The position numbers were made by a program, and so were the translations under genes. A DNA stretch of 20,272 nt from Azolla pinnata (taxonomy: Eukaryota > Streptophyta > Polypodiopsida > Salviniales > Salviniaceae). This document shows, piece by piece, positions 1 to 11,000 of the stretch. The stretch's first letter is position 1. Every line of letters begins with the position of its first letter. The stretch covers positions 13,649-33,920 of the forward strand of contig JBBBWG010033041.1 in NCBI GenBank assembly GCA_037176905.1, given 5' to 3'. The notes under the pieces are model-generated. The model ran no database searches. It saw only the letters and a list, made by a program, of their open reading frames with translations, and was not told the DNA's origin.

Positions 1-400
1 AATGAATGGTGTTGTTTTCTAATGGATTGGATTGGCCCATAGCCAGCTGAATGAATGGTGTTGTTTTCTAATGGATTCGATCATGGAACATGGTCCGTGA
101 TCAGATTGGATCGTTCTCTCCGAATCTTGCTTCATAATACCTGAATCGCCCTCGTTTTACTGTGTATGGATTGTCTTTGTTTTGTAATGGATTGGATTGC
201 CCCATAGCCAGCTGAATGAAAGGTCCTGTTTTGTAATGGATTGGATTGCCCCATAACCAGCTGAATGAATGGGTCTTGTTGTTTTTCTAATGCATTAGAA
301 TACCGCATAGCCAGCTGAATGAATGGTGTTGTTTTCTAATGGATTGGATTGGCCCATAGCCAGCTGAATGAATGGTGTTGTTTTCTAATGGATTGGTCAG
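1..400. repeat. 49-bp minisatellite, imperfect and interrupted
   Basis: The unit runs from AATGAATGGTGTTG to CCATAGCCAGCTG. Near-identical 49-bp copies sit at 1-49 and 318-366; diverged copies at about 170-214, 215-263 and 264-317; truncated copies start at 50 and 367. The stretch from about 80 to 170 does not match the unit. Nothing suggests coding. The array may begin outside the window. Confidence 0.9.
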
Positions 401-1212
401 GTTCTGTTTTTGATATTCGATTTCGTGAATCAATCACAAGTGATTGCCATAAGTTTTGTAAATGGATTGATTCTCTTGTGCTTTTGGCTAGGGCTGGCTC
501 AGGTTTTCCATGAGCAAAACAAAACTGTGGAATCGACCGGTGACCTGGGTGGGGATTCATCCTTGTGAAGAAGAAGAAGAAGAGAAGCTGTTTCCCATTT
601 GAAGCATCATCAGAATCCAGATCCATGAATCGAATTCGCAGAATCGCAAAAGGTTATGGTTTTTCCAGTTAGTTAATGCCCTCCGGAAGTGGGCATCAAC
701 ACGGATCGAATCAGCTGCAGCATAATTCATCAGCCTAGCATATCTAATAGACATACTGCGAGGCAGTTTGTGGCCTGGCATTACAGTGGTTATAGCATCA
801 TAAGCTCCATAAACTTTTATGTTATCTCCGGGTCTGTATGTTGCTTGATTTCCTTGGGCCCGAATGCCAATAAGTCTTAATGATGGTAGTGTACGATGTA
901 TTAGATTGCCGTGTAAACTGTATTTAGCGTCTCAGTACATCTGCAGCAGCTTATAATTAACCCCTAAATCCTGTTTAGAATGCCCATCCTCCGACAGCAG
1001 GTAGTTAAAAATGGGTTAAGTAAGGAGCTTGCTTTCAAATAGGCTTGGATCCATGGGCTGACTCATACCATTAGACCTTGAGCAGATAAAATCTCCCGGA
1101 TGCATATGTGATGGTGCCCAGAGTAAATGCTTCATAGTTATCCCAAATCTTGATGGTTATGGTGATATCCCAAGTGATGGATATGCTGGAATTGGAAAGG
1201 AAACCGCAATCA
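401..1212. other. Unassigned DNA upstream of the PPR gene
   Basis: Only short chance reading frames occur here, none with a recognisable protein. The only low-complexity feature noted is a short GAA-rich tract near 566-585. No TATA box or other core promoter element could be assigned with confidence, although the PPR promoter must lie here or in the adjacent purine-rich leader. Confidence 0.5.
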
Positions 1213-1303
1213 ATGATGAACTTTGAAGAAGAAGGAGAAAGGAGAAAATGGTGAAGCAAGGAGAAAGGAGAAAATGGTGAAGCAAGGAGAAGGAGAAGAA
1301 TAA
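1213..1303 (+). promoter_or_regulatory. Purine-rich putative leader with a 26-bp tandem duplication and three small upstream ORFs
   Basis: A 26-bp unit (GGAGAAAGGAGAAAATGGTG plus AAGCAA) is repeated exactly at 1234-1259 and 1260-1285. Each copy carries an ATG, giving uORFs at 1248-1280 (MVKQGERRKW) and 1274-1303 (MVKQGEGEE). A third starts at 1213 (MMNFEEEGERRKW, stop 1252-1254). All end before the PPR start at 1338. Whether they are transcribed depends on the unknown transcription start. Confidence 0.5.
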
Positions 1304-1337
1304 GAAGAAAGAAGGAGACGAGGAAGAAGCTTCTTTC

Positions 1338-2303
1338 ATGAGCACTGTGAAGAGGAAGATTGTCTTCTATCTGGCATTGCTGAAGGAATGCAGCAGGAAG
1401 AAGGATGTGCATCGAGGCATGAGCGCACATGCAGAGATTGTGAACAGCGGCTTGCTTGCGAAGAAGAAGAGCTCTCATCTAGCCACCGCCCTGCTCCACA
1501 TGTATGCCAGATGTGGCGAGTTTGCGAGAGCCGAGCTCCTTCTCGATTCGCTCCCTGAGCGCGATGTGGTCGCTTGGAATGCCTTCATCTCCGCGCTCGT
1601 GCACCATGGCAGGGGAATGCAAGCTCTCAGGTGTTTGGAATGCATGCGGATCGAGGGCATCGCGCCGAATGCGGTGACTTTCATCTCTGTGCTGAAGGCA
1701 TGTGGGGATGATGATGATGATGATGTTGATGATGTTGATGATGATGCTGGAGCAGGTGAGAGAGGGAAGCAGATCCATGGTGAGCTTGAGATGAAGGGAT
1801 TGCTGCTCCTGGAGGCCGATCCAGCGCTCGGCAACAGTCTGGTGTACATGTATGTGAAATGTGGCTTGCTGGATGATGCAAAACAAGCGGTTTTCATGCT
1901 CAGGACCCGCGATACCATCACGTGGTCGATTCTGATATCGGGATATGTCGACGAGGGCCGCGGCCGCGATGCGATCGAATGCTTCTTCGGCCGCATGCAG
2001 AAGAGCGAGGGGCTCTTGCCAGATGCGATCGCATTCGCATCCGTGCTCAGCGCATGTGGCAACATCGGGGCATCATCGGATATGGGCAAAGAGATCCATG
2101 ATCTGATTGTGAAGATGGGCTTGTTGCCGGGGAGAGATGGAGATGCTGTGCTGAGCAATGCACTGGTGAGCATGTATGCGAAATGCGGCGAATTCGAGCA
2201 TGCCCAGAGAGTCTTCGACGAGCTCCATGTCCGAAATGTCGCATCCTGGACTGCATTGCTCTCGTCGTGGGGGTATAATCGCGAGCAAGAAGAAGAACAA
2301 GAA

Positions 2304-2336
<33 letters not shown>

Positions 2337-4058
2337 GCTGCATTTGCTTCCTTGGCACGGATGAAGCTCGAGGGAATCTCTCCGAACCTCGTAACCTATG
2401 CTTGTGTTCTCAAGGCTTGCTGTAGTAGTAGTAGTAGTAGTAGTAGAAGAACTGGAGAAGCTTCGAACGCTGCTGGCAAGCGAATCCACTGCGAGATCTC
2501 TGCTCAGGGATTGCTGGAGAAGAAGCCGAGCTGCGAACTCGCGGCTGCGCTCATCGGTATGTATGCTGCTTGTGGCTCATTCGCAGAGGCGCGGAAGGCG
2601 CTCGATCAGCCCTCATTCCGGGATGTCGTCATGTGGAACGCGATCGTTTCAGGCTATCTTCGGCGCGATGGAAGCATGCGAGCGCTCGATTGCTTCCAAG
2701 AGCTGCGACTCGAAGGGCTTTCTCCCAACGCCATCACCTTCGCCTGCGTCTTGAAAGCTTGTGCGAAGCTCGGGGCCATGGAGATGGGTGAGCAGATTCA
2801 TCGCGAGGTTGCGAGGAACAACGGGCTTCTCGCGGAACATGCCACCGCGATCGGCGGTGCATTGGTAGCTCTGTATGCTCGATGCGGAGCGCTGGATAAG
2901 GCGCGTCGATTGCTCGAATACGAACCTCTGGTATCTGATGTTGCCTCGTGGAACGCATTGATAACCGCATACGTTCGACACGGGCAAGCCAGTAAAGCAT
3001 TGACCTGCGTCGAGCAGATGCAGATCAAGGGAATCGCGCCGAACACGATCGCCTTCGCTTCTGTGCTGAAGGCATCTGGAAGCATGCGGAGAATCGGCCT
3101 GGGCCAGCAGACTCACGCCGAGCTCGTCGCCAGGGGATGGTCTCCTCGCGGGAGATGTCTCATCGTCGGCACCGCCTTGGTGGAGATGTACGCGGCTTGC
3201 GGGGCTCTTCCGGAAGCTCGGAGAGCACTCGACGAGCTCGCGATCCGCGACGCGGTGGCTTGGAATGCGTTGATCGCGGGGCAAGGCAACGCGACAGATG
3301 CGTATAGTTGCTTGGAACGAATGCAGAGCGAAGGCCTGGCGGGGGACGCCATCGCCTTCACCTGCATTCTGAGGGCTTCCTGCGGAGCAAGCGAGGGAGA
3401 GCGGGTCTGCGGCGAGATAGCGAAGAAGGGCTTCTTGCTGGGGAAGGATGCGATTCTCGGCGCGGCGGTGGTCGACATGTATGCCAGATCGGGCGCGCTC
3501 GAGGAAGCGAAGCTCGTGGTGAACAGGCTTCCTGTTCGGGATATCGTCTGTTGGTCGGCGCTCGTCGCAGGATGCGCCAAGCAAGGCGATGGCGAGGAAG
3601 CGATCCGGTGCTTCGAGCGCATGATACAGGACGGGATCCGGCCCAATTCCGCGGCTTTCCTGTCGCTGTTGAATGCCTGCAGTCATTCTGGCTTGGTGCG
3701 TGAAGGGGAGATGGGCTTCTTCGGAATGAGCAGTTACGGAGCGATTCGGGACCTGCGACACTGGACTTGCTTGGTGGATGCTCTCGGGCGCGCTGGGCTC
3801 TTCGACAGGGCCCTGGCGGTGATGGAGATGATGCCTCCGTATCCCCCCCTTTGGGGCTCTCTGCTGGGCTCGTGCCGCAAATGGGGCAACGTCGAGGTGG
3901 CTAAGTTGGCCTTCCAGAATGCGATTTCGCTAGATTGCAGCAATGCCGCAGCTTATGCTTGTATGGCTTCCATCTTCGCTGGCGCTGGCTTGCACGGCGA
4001 TGCCGCGAAGATTGAAGCCGCGAGGGTGATGAATGCCTCCTACATTGCACAATCGTAG
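1338..4058 (+). CDS. PLS-class pentatricopeptide repeat (PPR) protein with E-like C-terminus, no DYW domain
   Basis: An intronless ORF of 906 aa. The protein is a chain of PPR P, L and S motifs: recurrent helix pairs such as LLHMYARCGEFARAELLLDS, VVAWNAFISALVHHG and PNAVTFISVLKAC, then GKQIH/GEQIH-type L motifs, repeated to about residue 830. The last 70 residues (PPLWGSLLGSCRKWGNVEVA, then DCSNAAAYACMASIFAGAG) match the E1 region of plant editing-type PPR proteins, but the protein stops soon after and has no DYW deaminase. Family knowledge: such proteins bind organellar RNA in a sequence-specific way and act in C-to-U editing, often with a deaminase partner in trans. I see no clear transit peptide. 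ATG 1338 is the first in-frame Met after a stop at 1278-1280. Three in-frame trinucleotide expansions insert Asp or Ser runs at residues 124-136, 323-332 and 363-369. RNA target unknown. Confidence 0.93.
1707..1745 (+). repeat. In-frame GAT-type repeat coding an Asp-rich run in the PPR protein
   Basis: Thirteen codons, GAT with two GTT interruptions, code for D124-D136 of the PPR protein. They directly follow the VLKAC end of one motif and precede the GKQIH start of the next, so they fall in an inter-helix linker. Confidence 0.9.
2304..2333 (+). repeat. Pure (GAT)10 microsatellite coding ten Asp residues in the PPR protein
   Basis: Ten perfect GAT codons encode D323-D332, preceded by a Glu/Gln-rich run from E316. 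The insert lies just after WTALLSSWGYNR, in the turn where a normal motif has a short GY..HG linker. A pure tract of this kind is likely to vary in length between individuals. Confidence 0.92.
2424..2444 (+). repeat. Pure (AGT)7 microsatellite coding seven Ser residues in the PPR protein
   Basis: Seven AGT codons encode S363-S369, directly after VLKACC and before a short basic linker. This is the same position relative to the PPR motif as the Asp run at 1707-1745. Confidence 0.92.
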
Positions 4059-4366
4059 AGCATTTTGCTTACGTATTGTGTCAATGAGAATCAAAGAGCC
4101 AAAAGCCGACTACGGATGCAGCGATGTGCTTATTGTGCAAATTTTTAGTATTACTAATGACCAATCGTTACTTGCACAAAAGAACCTCGGATGCTTGGTG
4201 TTAAAGCTGCTTGATAACATGCAATAGACATGATCAGATCAGCCTTGAAAAGAGGGTGTTCTTGTTCTTTATAACACCATGATTGAGTTCAGCTCCATCT
4301 ATTATGCCCATTGAACTTGGGGTCAGCTTTCCCACTACATTGCAGTTCGATTCCAAATCATCATTC

Positions 4367-4436
4367 GAACTCATGTATCCAAGCCAATTGTTAAAAGATG
4401 GTTTGGAACTCATGTATTCAAGCCAATTGTTAAAAG
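4367..4436. repeat. 39-bp tandem duplication
   Basis: A 31-bp segment beginning GAACTCATGTAT and ending CAATTGTTAAAAG occurs at 4367-4397 and again at 4406-4436 with one mismatch, a period of 39 bp. Confidence 0.88.
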
Positions 4437-4910
4437 TGTCGGTAATCAGATTACCACTTCAACTGCAACTGCTTGCGATGGTTGTTTCCACAGCTTTAAG
4501 ACAAACCCAAAAGCTTTTCTGAGAATGCGACATGAATTGCTGATACTGTTCCCATATCTTCTTCTTAAATGTGATTGACATAAAGGGTGACACAATTCTG
4601 GCCCAATTACATCGAACCACAGTGATGCCATCAACTTCCATCACATTGAACATATTCTCTACTCTAGATTAGGCTTCTGTATGGACACACTCGAGTCTGC
4701 CAATCAGAATGTACCAATTTGACAGTGAACATGGATTCCCAGCAAAATGTGATGTCCGCATTTCCTGTATGTAATACATAGTGGGAGAAAAATATCGTGA
4801 GAGAATGGAAGGAACCACATAATATAGAAGACGACAAGAAAACACACTGCACAACAAAATGTATTAGAAACGAAGAACCGAAACAGAAACTTTCTACAAC
4901 TTGAGTGAGC

Positions 4911-5045
4911 ATTTCTACATACTCCTACACAATGATGGGTGCATTTACTTTGTTTCGGGATCATTGCCAAAGTGTTTGCGGCTTTCTACATGTTCCTACA
5001 CAAATGATGGTGCATTTGCTTCGTTCAAGATCATTACCAAAGTGG
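4911..5045. repeat. 71-bp diverged tandem duplication in the probable POT1 3' UTR
   Basis: Two copies start at TTTCTACAT (4912 and 4983) and end at CCAAAGTG (about 4974 and 5045). They share the blocks TCCTACACAA, GGTGCATTT and GATCATT. The second copy ends 6 bases before the POT1 stop codon (minus strand), so both lie in the probable 3' UTR. Confidence 0.8.
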
Positions 5046-5051
5046 ATGATA

Positions 5052-8000
5052 TTATGAAAGGAGCACTGTTCCAAAGATCCGGAAGCGCCGAGACTCCCAC
5101 GGATTCTCCTTCTGCAAGTAATAAGACTTCAAGCAGCACTTGATCCAAGGAGGGTCAAACCGTGCCTCTGATGTTGCACCCCCCTTCGCCGTACTCTCGT
5201 TAAGTCCGAGAAGCTTCTCGACTTTCCTTTCAAGAGCACCGACTGCCGCACTATCATCATGCAAATTTGCTGCAGGGTGCCCATTAAAAAAGTGTTCCTA
5301 CACTTCCCAAACATGCCAAAAACATGAAACCCCCTGCCCCCATGTTTAATAGCACAATTATGAAAAAAAACAAAACAATGAAAATGAATGTATATATTAA
5401 CTATACCGCATCTCCAAAGCACAAGTAAGCATAAATGCGTGCAGTCGGGTCCTCTAGTGTGAGTCTCACTCTATACACATAACTCTTCCCTTGACATTCA
5501 TTATATGTTGTTAGCATCTCTGAATCCACCGGCACGCAAAAATCCTGCACTGCTGTGGGTAGTGTAGCGATAACGCGTACCACGCAATGGAACTTGTAAG
5601 TTACCTGCATATATAATAATGCATACCAGAAAAGTTGGATCGTTTTCAGAGAAACAAATTAAATGATAATATCCATACTGAAATATGAACCATTTTAACT
5701 TTGTGACATTTTCTTTCTTTTCCATCCAAGCCATAAGCCTAAATTTCATTGGATGATGCTATGTGAAAAAAAATACAAACAAAGAAAAAAAACAGAAAAT
5801 GAATTTTAAAAATACCTAAGATACAACTTCAGATGTCAAACAAAATGTCGACCTATTACTCTTGCCTTCTATTTTTTTTCCTACAGACCTTCATGTTCCA
5901 TGTGCATTTGAGCTTTTCAGCCTATGACTAACCTGACTAAGTATGTATACAATAACAAGCACTCTAGCCCATTAACTCTGGGATGGAAGGCTCTTGAGCG
6001 CAAGTGGAACTTAGGTTAGGTTAACCTGATCTAAGTCATACAACCTAACCTAAGTTTCACTTGCTCTCAAGGGCCCCCCATTCCGCCAGGCTGGATTGCA
6101 GATTACCAGACTCATCAGCATATATGTGAAATTAATTAGATGAGGATGAGCCAGAAACGAAAAACATATATATCCAGCATAGACGCATATGACAAGCCAG
6201 TAAAGAAATGTAACTTCAATGGGAAAATGAGAAAACAACAACGCAATGCTGCAAGAAAGCATATCCTCGAGTGTGCCATTATCAAAGAGAAGGAAAGCTA
6301 AATAAATACAAACCTCGGGATAAGTCAAGACCTCCCTTAGGGTTGAAAAATGTACCTGCTTGTAATCCGTCACTGTAAATCATTTCTATAGAAAATGAAT
6401 GTATTTGACAAAGAAATGTAAAGGGGCTATTGTGCTTTCATATTTTCATTCTACATCACCATAATAAGTAGCACCATCTATGTATTTGACAAAGAAATGG
6501 ACAGGGGCTATTGTACTTTTCATATTTTCATTCTACATCACCGTAATAAGTAGCACCATCTATATATGGGATATTACCATAAGCGCATGTAGTGCTGCTC
6601 ATTAGGGTGAATAAAATAAACAAGATGAGTTTGATATGCATACCTGTGATAGAATGAAAAGGTTTTAAGACCGACTGAGGCAGCCAGCTATCAACATTAA
6701 CAATCCTCCTTTGTGATTCACTATACAGAACACCAATCAGCTAAGTCATCCGGAATTCAAATTATAGAGATGTGTTCTCTTCTTGCCACACTCAAAGAAT
6801 GTAGTTATCAACAGTTTGCACCACAATACCTTTCGCACTTCATCACCATATCAGCGTGTGGTGATAATAGACTTATTTTGCTGTCTTTTACAAAACATAG
6901 CTCATAAAGTCCTAAATGGATACAGCATGTCACATTACGAAACTTGATCCAATTGCTATTTGAATGTAGTGGTATTGGGATATTTTCTGGATTGAGAACC
7001 ATGGGCAATACAGAGCCAACAGGAGGAAATGAGGAAATCACATCCCTCGTCAGTGATGGAATGCCTTCTATATTTATCCCCACCTTAGACATATTCTGCT
7101 GAACTTCTCTTCCTCGGGATCTGTATTGACATAACATCAAATATAAAGAATCTTTCAGAACTGGTGTATTAAGAAGCAGAAGAGATTTAAGGAGATCAAG
7201 ATTACATGGTCACAGAAGCTGGTGGCGCATCTGTACCATCCCAAACATACAATATGATAACATTATTAGCTTTTCGATTATCTGTGTACAAGATCTGTCA
7301 GAGAAGACATCACGCTGCATAAGTGACCTATAGACAGCATGAAATGAAGCAAAGAATTCATGTATAAAAAGGAAAACATCTGGGAAAGCTCCTATCTAGT
7401 AAATTATGTATAGAAAACACATGTAACAATAAAATGCCAAGCAGTAATAACCCTGCTCTCGAGGAAATAAGCAATGCACAAGTGACCGTACTAGAGTCAA
7501 TGAATCAAACACTTAATCATGAAGCATGATATGATGCATTGGTTAGTGAAAGTCCAGTTACATCTACCTTGCAACACAGGTCAAAGAAACTCCCTTCACG
7601 GATATCACTGATCCGAACAAAATAGTCAGTTGGGCCTGTTCAACATCCAAAATAAGTGTTGAAAAGAGCAAAGATTTGAAGGTGCAGATTTCTCAAAGAG
7701 AAACAAAATTGTCATCCATATAACTTTATCACTAAATTAAAAAGAGTATAAAGGCTTAAAATATTTAAGTCCAAATGTGGCTTTTGGACATTCCATGTAC
7801 GAAGTGCTTGAATGGCATTAGTAGAGAAGAAACACTGAGCAAATCTCTTGTTTTGTCAAGTACAAATATCAAGAAACGCCTCTGATGAAATAAGCAGCCA
7901 ATGATATGTGAAACTAATTCCAATTTTTTTGTGTATTGCCCTGGGCCTTCAAGCTCATTCACCAATATGTAGATCTGGTACCAACGGCCTATTTATGGGA

Positions 8001-11000
8001 TATGTACAGGAAGAGCATGTATAAAGTAGATAAGAAATATTGTCCCACCATGAAAAACCACTTCCCTTTCAAGCATTTTGTAGAAAAACAGCTTCCGAAG
8101 TACAAATCAAATATTCTGTTCTATTTTATACGACTGTATGATCCATTACTGTGTATGGGGATTCATTTACAACTGATAAGCTGTTAAATTTGTTTCATCT
8201 CTTTCAATTTCCATTTATTCTCACATTCATCACTCCGTTATAATCCGTTTGTGTACCCACCATACACTTTCCAAAAGCTTCATGAATGGGGACACAACCT
8301 GGCTGCCTTCACAATTATTTGGCCAAATATATTCCTGTGAATATTAATGGGTAAGACATGTATTAAACAGAGCACTTGCATGCCTAGATCAGTTCAAACA
8401 TGTTGGAGCTTCCAAAGTGTCATAAGTAGTAAAAGAGTGTGAAGTTGACAACTGAAGAAAACTTTATACCAGGATAAGTTGGCATGCTCATATGCTCATT
8501 TCTCATACCCTTCTAATCAGTAGCTCGCTAATTTATGTTTACATGTTGAGCTCCAGCCGTTCCATGTTCCGATATCCTCGATAAATTCTCACATATTTCT
8601 TTCATCCAGTATATGCAAATTTGATGCTTTTGTAAATATTCAGTATGTCTATGCATCCTTAGATCTACTCTTGAATATTCAAAATGATAATTTGTCATTT
8701 TCTTCAAGATTCTAATAGAAATATCAGTTTCACTCCTACGTTTCCATTTACTTGAGGAACATGTTCCCAATAAATTCAACTGGTCTGCAGACTGCCCTGT
8801 ATATGCTGTCCAATATTTGAATATCCGCACTTTCTTGATATTTAAAGAATATTTTTATATTAGTTTGCAATGACGCTTCGGCATTACATACCTATATCCA
8901 TAGGTAGTCTTTTAACCCAATGGCGAAGAAGATCGATTTTTTGATGATCAATAGCTTCCATTGTATGCTTTTCTGATGATTCCTGATAGGGAGTATATCC
9001 AGTTCCGCTCGCTCCATCAAGGATAAGAAATGATCCTCCCTTTTTTATGCTGACAATTGCTACTTCAATACCATTGTGATTCTCAATCTGCATAATTGAC
9101 AGACATAACGCATGACACTGTGCACAAGAATTATGTCATCAAAACCCTACTGAGAAACCATACATAGCAACCTTCGGAGTTGGATATGCCTGAGCTCGCC
9201 AAAAAGAAAAACCAGGCCTCAACAAGTTTTTATGATAAAAAAGACATTCCATCTTGCAAGAAAATGTCTCTATTTCATTTTCATGGCTCTTGATAATTGC
9301 ATACTATCACAGAGGTTGTTAAGAAGACTATGAAGACAAACATCGTCAAAAGATTATACATCTTTCAGCACTCTTTCATATTGTAAACAGGAAGGTTGAA
9401 TCCAAATGCCTCCATCCGGATGGACTCCAAACACGCATTCAAAACAGATTGTTTGATATGAAAGTTCGTCTCAAAATGTGAATTGTCATGAAAATTTGTC
9501 ACTAACGGTTTACATATTTTACTGTGTGCTACTTTTCTGCTGCATATACACTGCCCATTGAGTACTCCTTACTACATGCAATAACCCACTCAACCAAAAC
9601 CTCTTTTATCCCCTTCATCTCACACGAACCCTTATTGTAACCCCATTTCAGCATCTACTATGTTATCCCTAATTTCAACATGAAGATAGCTAACCATCGC
9701 TAAATTTACAATGCTACGATCAAACAATGCTTTGAAGACCATTGACTGAATATTATTTTCAGATTGATAAGCAATTTCTATTGGAACTTAATGTTCATAA
9801 TTATTATATCAAATTTTCATGTGAACTCATTGAAGTATTGTTTTTTAGTAGAATCGCATTCTTTGGTTATTATATAATACAGATCTTGATCAATTTTGCA
9901 TGAACAAAAACTCAAAATTGACATGCATAAAGGGGAAAACTTGTTGAAGCATTTTTCCAATAGCATATTCTTGTGACCAAAAGAAACATAAAACCCACAT
10001 TAATGCATATCTAAATATATAATCAAAAAATCTGAAAAACTTACAACTGCTCGATGGAATCGGATTACGTCCCCTATAGCTCTTACTTGTGGAATACCCT
10101 TGGTTGTGGAAGAAAAAACACGAACAGTCAAACCAGGACTGTACATGCTCATGTCCTTCACCACAATTCTACAATATAAATCTGCCAGAGATCCTTGGAT
10201 AATAATTGAGTCAGTATGCTACAAAAACTCCCGCTCATTACATTCATGCTACATAAATAATGGGCAAAAAAATCCATGGAAACTTTATGATGGCAGCTGG
10301 CTCACGAATTATGGAAAAATAAATTTCCAAATATTTATCTCTACTTTTTCAAACACCACAATGCTGTTTCCTTCCCCAATCTAGGGATACTTAATGGAAG
10401 GCAGGAAAATCAGCATCTTTATGGAAAATGGCTCACTGATTACAGAAAAAAAATAAGCGATGCAAAAACAGACTGTAAGAAATATAGTCAAATAGTGAAA
10501 ATAAGTTCTACTTACAAAGGCTTGAAATTCCCAAATCAAAAGCGTATGCATGTGTATTTCTATGCATATGTAGATGCAAATGGATATGCATATGCATATT
10601 TCTATGCCTCTTTGGAGAAGAGAATTTACGTTTATCAGGACAACCCAAAAAGGATTCACAAAGAGCTATCAATGAGGAGTGGAAATTTTTGTTTGTTTTA
10701 CATGCCAGTATCAAGGAATGTTCTACTTGCTCCACCATTGTGTATGAAGCTAGACCCAGAAGCCCCTAACTTGTGAAGGAGATCCCATAAGCCACTCAGG
10801 CTACACATTTTCCCCAAACTCTCTAAGGTAAATCCCCATTTGACCTTCAATCAAGGGATCTCACTAAGTGTACGAATGTTCCTGAAGAGAAGTTGTACCT
10901 CACTTGGCCTCTATAACGTAACAGGAACTGATCAATCAAGAAACCTAGAAGGCTTTACTCCAACAACCTTCCACATAAATGAGCTAGGTCACCTACTAGG

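Larger units (their letters stand above)
4059..5051. other. Convergent intergenic region between the PPR gene and POT1
   Basis: The two genes converge here, so this stretch should hold both 3' untranslated regions and polyadenylation signals. The reading frames are short and unrelated to known proteins. No polyadenylation signal is assigned, because several AT-rich candidates occur. Two local tandem duplications are listed separately. Confidence 0.6.

Noticed and set aside
1..400. The direct repeats as a CRISPR array
   Set aside because: The 49-bp units are contiguous without unique spacers, in a plant genome context; this is a minisatellite.
2649..3761. A 370-codon open frame on the minus strand inside the PPR gene, plus several shorter antisense frames
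   Set aside because: The frame is antisense to a clearly coding PPR sequence, has no recognisable domain, and arises from codon bias and GC content of the PPR gene.
6008..6024. TTAGGTTAGGTTA as an insect-type telomere repeat
   Set aside because: Only two units, part of an inverted repeat arm, and plants use TTTAGGG.
7936..8187. An 83-codon plus-strand frame in POT1 intron 3
   Set aside because: No domain or splice support, and AT-rich intron composition; treated as chance.
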